Shown one piece after another: positions 6,138-13,270 of a stretch of DNA of 15,934 nt. The stretch spans positions 654 through 16,587 of the forward strand of contig DBBD01000126.1 in assembly GCA_002292015.1 (NCBI GenBank), in the 5' to 3' direction. The notes beneath the pieces are model-generated. The model had not been told where the DNA came from and did no database searches. It saw only the letters and a program-made list of their open reading frames with translations. Origin of the DNA: Firmicutes bacterium UBA993. GTDB lineage: Bacteria > Bacillota > Dethiobacteria > DTU022. The position numbers were made by a program, and so were the translations under genes. Numbering within the stretch: position 1 is the first letter of the stretch; each line of letters opens with the position of its first letter.

Positions 6138-7523
6138 ATGCAGATACTGGTCGATATTGGCGGAATATTTCTGACTACCTTTCTGATTTCGCTTTTTACA
6201 CCAATCTTCTGGATCGTTCTGTTTCTGATCCTGATGCAATACAGGCGGATGGCAGCAATGGAAGTTAAGTTGTACGGTCAGCCGATCAATAAGATCGGCC
6301 GGCAGTTGCTTCTGTCATTCGCTATCGGCTTGCCTGGTGGTTTTCTGGCCAGTGCGGTTTTGCTGTTTCTGGGTCTATCCCTGGAGCAGATCGGGCTTTA
6401 CTTTGTCTGGCCTGTCGCCTTGCTGCTGCTCTTGATCAACCCCCGCTATCTTTGTTTTTCCTATGCCGGCGGGATTGTCGGTGTTGCTGTTTTAGGCTTC
6501 CGCCACCTGCTGTTGCCCTTAGCACCGGAGCTGGCGGCCAATACCGTAGTAGAAAACCTGGTGCAAATTCATCTTCCTGCCCTGCTTGTCTTAATCGGCC
6601 TGTTGCACCTCGTTGAAGCGGTGCTGATCTACTTTGGGGGACACCTTGGCAGCAGCCCGCTTTACCTGAAAAGGGATAACGGCATGGTGGTTGGAGCCTT
6701 TTCGTTACAGCGCTTCTGGCCTTTGCCCCTGGTTGCCCTGACGGTTGCCCTAGTGGCGCAAACAGAGATCGTCGGTGTTAATATGCCGCAGTGGTGGCCG
6801 ATTCTTAAGTCAACGCTACAGCCAGGCGCAGGGCAGAGCTTGCAGTATATGCTGGTCCCCGTTGCTGCCGGGCTCGGCTACGCTGATCTGGCCTTATCTT
6901 CGACGCCGCGCGAGCGCAGTGCGTTATCTGCTAAGTGGCTTGCTCTCTATAGCGTGATCCTGCTCATCGTGGGCGTAACAGCCGAGTATTGGCCTTTGCT
7001 GATCTTTCCCGGTGTAGTTTTTGCTCCACTCGGGCATGAACTGCTGGTTTTGCTCAGTAATAAACGCGAAAATAATGCTGAGCCTAGTTACCGGCAGGCT
7101 TCTGAGGGCGTGAAACTGATGATGGTTCTTCCAGGCACCCCTGCTGCTAAAGCCGGCTTGACCGAAGATGATCTGATACTGACGGTGAACGGAAACAGGG
7201 TTGACAGCGGAACTGTTTTGATGCAAGCCATTGAAAACAGTTATTTCATGGTCCTGATCGGTGGCAGACGGGGAACCGATCTATTCTCAGTAATTCTGAA
7301 GAAGGATCAGTCCGGGAAGAAAGAAGGGCACTTCCCGGATTTATCTGAAATTCTGGGACGCTCAGCATATTCAGCCCTCCACCGTTGTGCGGCACTTGGT
7401 ATAATCCCTGTGCCGGCCGCAGATTCTCCGGTTTACCTGGAGTTACGAAAGCCTGATCAGCTGAACCGTCTCAAGCTGATTTTTGGCAAACTCACCGGCG
7501 GCCGAAGACAAAAAGGCTGCTGA
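6138..7523 (+). CDS. Polytopic membrane protein with PDZ domain, MinJ-like (461 aa)
   Basis: About eight hydrophobic segments occupy residues 8 to about 310 (starting with IFLTTFLISLFTPIFWIVLF). They are followed by a single PDZ domain at about 322-395 (VKLMMVLPGTPAAKAGLTEDDLILTVNG) and a cytosolic tail of about 65 residues. This many-TM plus C-terminal PDZ plan, directly after a CtpA-type protease and upstream of uvrB-uvrA, matches the position and form of B. subtilis MinJ. MinJ links DivIVA to MinD in division-site selection. I infer a similar role; sequence identity to MinJ could not be measured. The gene starts 3 nt after the ctpA stop with only a poor SD (GGGGG at 6120-6124, 13 nt away), so translation probably depends on coupling to ctpA. 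A small internal ORF in another frame (6775-6957) is a shadow. Confidence 0.8.
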   Translation: MQILVDIGGIFLTTFLISLFTPIFWIVLFLILMQYRRMAAMEVKLYGQPINKIGRQLLLSFAIGLPGGFLASAVLLFLGLSLEQIGLYFVWPVALLLLLINPRYLCFSYAGGIVGVAVLGFRHLLLPLAPELAANTVVENLVQIHLPALLVLIGLLHLVEAVLIYFGGHLGSSPLYLKRDNGMVVGAFSLQRFWPLPLVALTVALVAQTEIVGVNMPQWWPILKSTLQPGAGQSLQYMLVPVAAGLGYADLALSSTPRERSALSAKWLALYSVILLIVGVTAEYWPLLIFPGVVFAPLGHELLVLLSNKRENNAEPSYRQASEGVKLMMVLPGTPAAKAGLTEDDLILTVNGNRVDSGTVLMQAIENSYFMVLIGGRRGTDLFSVILKKDQSGKKEGHFPDLSEILGRSAYSALHRCAALGIIPVPAADSPVYLELRKPDQLNRLKLIFGKLTGGRRQKGC

Positions 7524-7578
7524 AGGTGGTTCTGCTGATCTACTCTTTCAATTTTCTCTTCTCCAGGGAGAGGGCCAC

Positions 7579-7678
7579 CCTATAAATCCCCTCTCTCCTT
7601 TGCGGTGAGGGCTACCAAACAAATCCCCTCTCCCTTGCGGGCGAGGGTCAGGGTGAGGGAGGAGATTTAATCCCTCTG
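7579..7678 (+). repeat. REP-like palindromic repeat doublet (copy 2)
   Basis: A partial unit, CCTATAAATCCCCTCTCTCC (about 7579-7598) with its arm GGTGAGGG, is followed by a fuller unit (7620-7676). In the latter AAATCCCCTC (7621-7630) is nearly complementary to GAGGAGATTT (7659-7668), and the AGGGTCAGGGTGAGGG arm is present. Both this cluster and the one at 3086-3210 end with ATTTAATCCCT followed by TTGC or CTGC. A more decayed fragment (CTCTTCTCCAGGGAGAGGG, about 7556-7574) may be a third unit. The intergenic gap 7524-7725 holds nothing else I can name apart from the SD of the next gene. Confidence 0.75.
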
Positions 7679-7725
7679 CCGGCTTCACCCGGCGGCACGA
7701 TAGCCACTGATATTGGAGGTGTTCG

Positions 7726-8298
7726 ATGTTAGCTGCCGCTCTGGCTGCTTTTGTTACCGTGTTTGTTGCTGAGCTTGGCGACAAAACTCAGCTGGTAACG
7801 CTCACCATGGCCTGCCGCTACCCTCCCCGGCAGGTCCTTGCAGGCGCCATGGTCGCCCTGGCAGCGGTCATCGGCCTGGCTGTGGCTGTAGGCGGTTTTC
7901 TTGCCGCCCAGCTGCCCCAATCCCTGATTGCCTTAATATCCGGACTGGTTTTTATTGTCATGGGCATTTTGACCTTGCGCCGCAAAGACAATGCTGCTGA
8001 GGCCTGCAACGATCGGGATGGCTTTTTTCAAACCCTGGTCATGGTATTTGTGGCCGAGTTCGGGGATAAAACCCAGCTGGCCGCCATGTTTCTGGCCGCC
8101 GGGCTTGGCTACCCCGTGGCCGTTTTTGGCGGAGCAATGCTGGCCATGTTTTTTAATCACCTGGTAGCTGTCTATATCGGTAGCCGCTTCATCACCAGGT
8201 TTAACCCCAGCTACCTGCGGGTCGGCACGGCAGCTCTCTTTTGCCTGGTCGGATTGGCCATGATTCTCTGGGAAGCCTTGCCAGCCCTCTTCGGCTGA
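7726..8298 (+). CDS. GDT1/TMEM165 (UPF0016) family cation exporter (190 aa)
   Basis: This is a membrane protein of two homologous halves, each opening with the family motif E-x-G-D-K-T-Q: E16LGDKTQ and E111FGDKTQ. These acidic motifs line the cation path in the family, whose bacterial members (for example MneA of Vibrio) export Mn2+ and whose eukaryotic members move Mn2+/Ca2+ in exchange for H+. About six hydrophobic segments are seen, with a short charged linker (RRKDNAAEACNDRD, 85-98) between halves. The length is typical. The start is ATG 7726, 5 nt after TGGAGGTG (7713-7720). The gene stands alone between the MinJ-like gene and the uvr operon, preceded by palindromic repeats. I looked for a Mn2+-sensing yybP-ykoY riboswitch upstream and saw none. 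The substrate is inferred from the family only. Confidence 0.92.
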   Translation: MLAAALAAFVTVFVAELGDKTQLVTLTMACRYPPRQVLAGAMVALAAVIGLAVAVGGFLAAQLPQSLIALISGLVFIVMGILTLRRKDNAAEACNDRDGFFQTLVMVFVAEFGDKTQLAAMFLAAGLGYPVAVFGGAMLAMFFNHLVAVYIGSRFITRFNPSYLRVGTAALFCLVGLAMILWEALPALFG

Positions 8299-8355
8299 TT
8301 CGCTGCCGCCCCCAACCTTCCGCCTACCCAAGGGGCCGTAACAGGGGCCGATCTG

Positions 8356-8364
8356 TGCTATAAT
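8356..8364 (+). promoter_or_regulatory. Extended -10 promoter of the uvrBAC operon
   Basis: TGCTATAAT (TG at 8356-8357, TATAAT at 8359-8364) is a perfect extended -10 element 22 nt before the uvrB start. The -35 position (about 8336-8341, CCGTAA) is not consensus, as is usual for extended -10 promoters. The expected transcript starts near 8371, just before the SD GGAGGT (8375-8380). Two direct copies of AGGGGCCG (8331-8338, 8343-8350) lie immediately upstream. No GAAC-N4-GTTC LexA box is visible in 8299-8386. Confidence 0.7.
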
Positions 8365-8386
8365 AGGAGTTGTCGGAGGTAGAGGA

Positions 8387-10369
8387 TTGGCTAAAAACGG
8401 CATCTTTAAAATCAGGACGGATTACCGGCCATCCGGCGATCAGCCTGAAGCAATAGAAGCCCTGGTGCAAGGTTTGCGCCGGGGCTATAATTACCAGACC
8501 CTGCTTGGCGTAACCGGCTCGGGAAAAACTTTTACTATTGCCAATGTGATCGAGAAAGTCCAGCGTCCAACGCTGGTTATGGCGCCCAATAAGATCCTGG
8601 CTGCCCAGCTGTGCAGTGAATTCAAAGAGATCTTTCCCGATAATGCGGTAGAATACTTTATCAGTTACTACGACTACTACCAGCCCGAGGCCTACCTGCC
8701 ATCAAGTGACACCTACATCGAGAAAGACTCATCCATTAACGATGAAATTGATAAGCTGCGCCATTCGGCGACCAGCTCTCTCTTAGAGCGGCGCGATGTG
8801 GTGATTGTCGCTTCAGTTTCCTGCATTTATGGTCTTGGTTCGCCCCGGGAATACTTAGAACAGGTTCTGTCATTGCGCCAGGGGATGCAGATCAGCCGCG
8901 ATAATATAATCGAGCGGCTGGTTGACATCCAATACATGCGTAACGAGATTGACTTTCACCGGGGCACTTTTCGGGTGAGGGGCGATGTGATCGAGATTAT
9001 TCCCGCATCATTCTCCGAGGCTGCGATCCGGGTGGAACTATTTGGCGATGAGATTGAGAAGCTGCGCGAGATTGATCTGGTCAGCGGTCGGGTTAGCGGC
9101 GAAAGAGCGCACGTGGCCATCTTTCCGACCACTCATTACGTTACGGCTCCCGAACAGCTAAAGCGGGCAATCGGCGCTATTGAAGCTGAACTACAGGAAC
9201 AGTTGGCCTACTACCGCGGCCGCGACAGGCTGCTTGAAGCCCAGCGCCTTGAACAGCGCACTAACTACGATCTGGAGATGCTCCAGGAGATCGGCTTTTG
9301 CAGCGGTATCGAGAATTACTCGCGCCATCTCGACGGCCGGCCGGCCGGCAGCAGACCGGCGACCCTGCTTGATTACTTTCCGGAAGATCTGCTGCTGGTG
9401 ATCGATGAGTCGCATATTACCATCCCCCAGATCAACGGGATGTACCGTGGTGATTTCGCACGCAAGAACAACTTGGTGGAATACGGGTTCAGACTGCCTT
9501 CGGCTCTTGACAACCGCCCGCTGCGCTTCGACGAATTCGAAAGCCTGATTGGCCAGGCCATATTCGTCTCGGCTACACCGGGACCCTGGGAACTGGAACA
9601 TAGCACGGTAGTAGTGGAGCAGATCCTCCGTCCCACCGGGTTGGTTGATCCTGAAGTGGAGGTGCGCCCCGCCGCCGGCCAGGTGGATGACCTCTACGGT
9701 GAAATCAGGACCCGGGCGGAAAAGCGCCAGCGTGTGCTGGTGACGACGATGACCAAGCGCATGGCCGAAGACCTTACCGATTATTACCGCAACATGGGGA
9801 TCAGGGTGCGTTACATGCATTCCGATATCGACGCCATAGAAAGAATGGCGATTATCAGGGGCTTGCGCCTCGGCGAATTCGACGTGCTGATCGGGATTAA
9901 CCTGCTGCGTGAGGGGCTCGACCTGCCGGAGGTTACCCTGGTGGCGATTCTTGATGCCGACAAGGAGGGTTTTCTGCGCTCGGATCGGTCACTGATCCAG
10001 ACTATCGGTCGCACTGCACGCAATGTTGAAGGCCGGGTTATAATGTATGCTGAACAGACTACACCCTCGATGCAGCGGGCGATCGAAGAAACCGAACGCC
10101 GACGTCACCGGCAGGTTGCCTACAATGACAAACACGGTATTGTGCCGCAAACGATAGTGAAGCCGGTTTACGGGCTAATCGAGGCCACGACGGTGGCCGA
10201 GGAAGAGGGGCGCTACTTAGACGAGCAATACCGGAAAATGACTGCCGCCCAGCGGCGCAAGACGATCGAAAAACTGCGCAAGGAGATGCTCCAGGCTTCA
10301 AGAGAGCTGGCCTTCGAACGGGCGGCGGAGTTGCGTGACCTGATCTTTGAACTGGAAAAACAGTCATAA
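8387..10369 (+). CDS. uvrB: Excinuclease ABC subunit B, UvrB (660 aa)
   Basis: This is the DNA-damage verification helicase-like subunit of nucleotide excision repair: UvrA loads it at a lesion and it then recruits UvrC. Motifs in order: Walker A GVTGSGKT (41-48); the beta-hairpin region YYDYYQPEAYLPSSDTYIEK that inserts between strands; Walker B DESH (340-343); SATPG (395-399); INLLREGLDLPEV and QTIGRTARN (helicase motifs V and VI); and a C-terminal UVR domain (about 622-657, ERAAELRDLIFELE) that docks UvrC. The length is typical. The start is TTG 8387, 6 nt after GGAGGT, giving MAKNGIFKIRTDYRPSGDQPEA, where the last part is the family opening. It is the first gene of a uvrB-uvrA-uvrC operon, with 30 nt to uvrA. 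Confidence 0.98.
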   Translation: MAKNGIFKIRTDYRPSGDQPEAIEALVQGLRRGYNYQTLLGVTGSGKTFTIANVIEKVQRPTLVMAPNKILAAQLCSEFKEIFPDNAVEYFISYYDYYQPEAYLPSSDTYIEKDSSINDEIDKLRHSATSSLLERRDVVIVASVSCIYGLGSPREYLEQVLSLRQGMQISRDNIIERLVDIQYMRNEIDFHRGTFRVRGDVIEIIPASFSEAAIRVELFGDEIEKLREIDLVSGRVSGERAHVAIFPTTHYVTAPEQLKRAIGAIEAELQEQLAYYRGRDRLLEAQRLEQRTNYDLEMLQEIGFCSGIENYSRHLDGRPAGSRPATLLDYFPEDLLLVIDESHITIPQINGMYRGDFARKNNLVEYGFRLPSALDNRPLRFDEFESLIGQAIFVSATPGPWELEHSTVVVEQILRPTGLVDPEVEVRPAAGQVDDLYGEIRTRAEKRQRVLVTTMTKRMAEDLTDYYRNMGIRVRYMHSDIDAIERMAIIRGLRLGEFDVLIGINLLREGLDLPEVTLVAILDADKEGFLRSDRSLIQTIGRTARNVEGRVIMYAEQTTPSMQRAIEETERRRHRQVAYNDKHGIVPQTIVKPVYGLIEATTVAEEEGRYLDEQYRKMTAAQRRKTIEKLRKEMLQASRELAFERAAELRDLIFELEKQS

Positions 10370-10399
10370 ACTGATTTAATAACGATCGAGGTGTAATTT

Positions 10400-13249
10400 T
10401 TGACTGCAGGAGAAATTGTCATCCGCGGAGCCAGGGAGCATAACCTGAAAAATGTCAACCTGTCCCTACCGCGCAATAAGTTAATTGTTTTTACCGGCTT
10501 AAGCGGCTCCGGAAAATCGTCGCTGGCTTTTGACACCATCTATGCCGAAGGGCAGAGGCGCTACGTGGAATCACTCTCGGCTTATGCCCGCCAGTTTTTA
10601 GGGCAGATGGATAAACCCGATCTCGATCAGATCGAAGGGCTTTCCCCGGCGATCTCCATCGACCAGAAGACCGCCTCGCGCAACCCGCGCTCCACGGTCG
10701 GCACGGTAACAGAAATTTACGACTATATCCGCCTCCTTTACGCCCGGATCGGTCACCCCTACTGCCCGACCTGCAACAAGCCAATCAGCCGGCAGACCGT
10801 TCAGCAGATGGTTGACCAGGTGCTGGCCCTGCCGGGGGAAACCAAGGTCCAGGTGCTGGCCCCCCTGGTGCGCAGCCGCAAGGGCGAATATACGCGGCTC
10901 TTTGAAGAGACGCGCCGCAAGGGCTATGTGCGGGTTCGGGTCGACGGCGAAGTGCGGGAACTGGAGGAAGAAATTGTCCTCAACAAGCAGAAAAAGCATG
11001 ACATTGAGGTGGTCGTCGATCGCCTCACGTTGCGTGAAGATGTCCGCTCGCGGCTCGCCGATTCAATCGAAACAGCGCTCAAGCTCAGCGAAGGGTTGGT
11101 TCTGATCGAGGAAGTGGGCGGGGCGGAGCAACTTTTCAGCGAAAACTTTGCCTGTGCCGGGTGCGGCTTCAGTTTTGAAGAGATCAGCCCGCGGATCTTC
11201 TCCTTCAACAGCCCGTACGGCGCCTGCCCGGAATGCAGTGGCCTGGGAACCAAGGCTGAGTTTGCCGTTGACCTGATAATACCCTATCCCGAGCTTTCGA
11301 TTCGTGAGGGGGCCATTCACCCCTGGTCGGGACAGAATTACTACATGCAGTTCCTAGAGTCGGCGGCGCAAGCCTGGGAGATTGATCTCGATAAGCCCTT
11401 TAAGGATCTCGGGCCTGAAGCGCAGCAGAAGATTCTTTACGGATCGCCGGAAGTGATTAATTTCCGGTACGTGAATATGTTCAAAAGGGTGCGCAGCTAC
11501 CGCAAAGCATTTACCGGCGTGCTGCAGCTGATGGAACGTCGCTATGCGGCTACCGATTCCGAGGATATGCGGGCTGAAATGGCCCGCTATATGCAAATCA
11601 AACCATGTCCTGCCTGCAAGGGCCGGCGCCTCAAGCCCTCCAGCCTGGCCGTGCTGTTCGGCGGGCGCAGCATTGCCGACCTGTCCGCCCTGACGGTGGA
11701 AGAAGCCGGCCGGTTTTTCAGAGAGTTGCAATTAAGCCCCCGGGAACAGCATATTGCCCGCCAGGTTCTAAAAGAAATCGGCGAAAGACTCAGCTTTTTA
11801 TACAATGTCGGTTTGCAGTACCTGACCCTTGACCGGGCTGCAGCTACCCTCTCCGGCGGTGAAGCCCAGCGGATTAGGCTGGCCACCCAGATCGGCTCCG
11901 GTCTGACCGGGGTTATCTATATTCTCGACGAACCGAGTATCGGCCTGCACCAGCGTGACAACGCCCGCCTGATCGAAACGTTAAAAGCGCTGCGTGATTT
12001 GGGCAACACGGTGCTGGTGGTCGAACACGATGAAGAGACGATCAGGAGCGCCGACCACCTGGTCGACATCGGGCCGGGCGCCGGGGCGGGAGGCGGTGAG
12101 ATCGTTGCCGAAGGAACCTTTGCTGATATTATCGCTGCCCGGCAATCGGTAACCGGAGACTACCTGTCCGGGAGGCGGATTGTGCCTCTACCGGCTGCCA
12201 GGCGGGCTACGAATGACCGCTGGCTCTGGATCCGTGGGGCCAGCGAGCACAACCTGAAGAATATTGACGTAGGCATACCGCTGGGGCTCTTCGTCTGTGT
12301 GGCCGGAGTTTCCGGTTCCGGCAAGAGTACCCTGGTTAACGAGATCCTGGCCCGGGCCCTGGCCCGTAAGCTGCATCGCTCCAGGGAGCAGGCAGGAGAA
12401 CACCAGGCCTTAGAGGGCATGGAGCTGCTTGACAAGGTGATTGAAATAGACCAATCACCGATCGGCCGCACTCCCCGCTCTAACCCGGCCACCTACACCG
12501 GCCTTTTTGACGGCATCCGCGAGCTCTTTGCCAAAACCACGGAATCGCGGCGCCGTGGCTACAAGCAGGGGCGCTTTAGTTTTAATGTGAAGGGTGGACG
12601 CTGCGAAGCCTGCCGCGGAGATGGAATTTTGCGGATTGAAATGCACTTTCTGCCCGATGTCTATGTGCCCTGCGAGGTTTGCGGCGGCAAGCGTTATAAC
12701 CGTGAAACCCTGGAGGTGCGCTACAAGGAGAAAAACATTGCAGATGTTCTGGCCATGACAGTCAAAGAGGCTCTTGAATTTTTCGCGGCGATTCCAAAAA
12801 TCCAGCGCAAACTACAGCTGCTATACGATGTCGGTCTCGGCTATATTCACCTTGGTCAGCCGGCAACCACCCTTTCCGGCGGTGAAGCGCAGCGGGTTAA
12901 GCTCGCCACCGAGCTATCACGACGCAGTAATGGCCGTAGTATCTACATTCTTGACGAACCGACCACCGGGCTGCACTTAGATGATATCAGTAAGCTGCTG
13001 ATCATTTTGGACCGCCTGGTGGAGAGCGGAAATACGGTTGTGGTGATCGAACATAACTTGGAAGTTCTGAAAAGGGCTGACTATTTGATCGATCTCGGCC
13101 CCGAGGGCGGCGACGGCGGCGGCCGGGTGGTCGCTTCCGGTACGCCCGAAGAAGTTGCTGCCTGCAGGGAGTCTTACACCGGCCAGTGGCTGGGAAATGT
13201 GCTTGGGGTTAACAAGAAAAAGGTCAACCATAAGACCGGTCAATCCTAA
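10400..13249 (+). CDS. uvrA: Excinuclease ABC subunit A, UvrA (949 aa)
   Basis: This is the dimeric ABC-type ATPase that finds DNA lesions and loads UvrB. Two ATPase modules are complete. Module 1 has Walker A GLSGSGKS (33-40) and signature LSGGEAQR (S485), with ILDEPSIGLHQ after it. Module 2 has GVSGSGKS (636-643), signature LSGGEAQR (S826) and ILDEPTTGLHLDD. Zinc modules are intact: C252/C255 with C276/C279, and C735/C738 with C758/C761 (19-residue spacer), the latter being the DNA-damage-sensing zinc finger. Further CPTC and CPAC pairs occur in the insertion domains. The length is normal. The TTG start at 10400 is preceded by GAGGTG (10388-10393) at 6 nt and yields the usual IVIRGAREHNLKN opening. 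The stop is 21 nt before uvrC. This is the canonical NER UvrA, not a UvrA2 paralogue, given its place and full insertions. Confidence 0.98.
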   Translation: MTAGEIVIRGAREHNLKNVNLSLPRNKLIVFTGLSGSGKSSLAFDTIYAEGQRRYVESLSAYARQFLGQMDKPDLDQIEGLSPAISIDQKTASRNPRSTVGTVTEIYDYIRLLYARIGHPYCPTCNKPISRQTVQQMVDQVLALPGETKVQVLAPLVRSRKGEYTRLFEETRRKGYVRVRVDGEVRELEEEIVLNKQKKHDIEVVVDRLTLREDVRSRLADSIETALKLSEGLVLIEEVGGAEQLFSENFACAGCGFSFEEISPRIFSFNSPYGACPECSGLGTKAEFAVDLIIPYPELSIREGAIHPWSGQNYYMQFLESAAQAWEIDLDKPFKDLGPEAQQKILYGSPEVINFRYVNMFKRVRSYRKAFTGVLQLMERRYAATDSEDMRAEMARYMQIKPCPACKGRRLKPSSLAVLFGGRSIADLSALTVEEAGRFFRELQLSPREQHIARQVLKEIGERLSFLYNVGLQYLTLDRAAATLSGGEAQRIRLATQIGSGLTGVIYILDEPSIGLHQRDNARLIETLKALRDLGNTVLVVEHDEETIRSADHLVDIGPGAGAGGGEIVAEGTFADIIAARQSVTGDYLSGRRIVPLPAARRATNDRWLWIRGASEHNLKNIDVGIPLGLFVCVAGVSGSGKSTLVNEILARALARKLHRSREQAGEHQALEGMELLDKVIEIDQSPIGRTPRSNPATYTGLFDGIRELFAKTTESRRRGYKQGRFSFNVKGGRCEACRGDGILRIEMHFLPDVYVPCEVCGGKRYNRETLEVRYKEKNIADVLAMTVKEALEFFAAIPKIQRKLQLLYDVGLGYIHLGQPATTLSGGEAQRVKLATELSRRSNGRSIYILDEPTTGLHLDDISKLLIILDRLVESGNTVVVIEHNLEVLKRADYLIDLGPEGGDGGGRVVASGTPEEVAACRESYTGQWLGNVLGVNKKKVNHKTGQS

Positions 13250-13270
13250 AGTGCCGGCGAGGGTCATGAG

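Noticed and set aside
3086..7678. Repeat clusters as a CRISPR array
   Set aside because: Only a few diverged units in two distant gaps, internally palindromic, with no regular unique spacers and no cas genes.
7524..7725. Mn2+-sensing yybP-ykoY riboswitch before the GDT1-family gene
   Set aside because: The gap is occupied by palindromic repeats; the conserved riboswitch core was not visible.
9191..9820. 209-codon minus-strand frame inside uvrB
   Set aside because: It lies wholly opposite conserved UvrB motifs, with no recognisable domain; a shadow frame.
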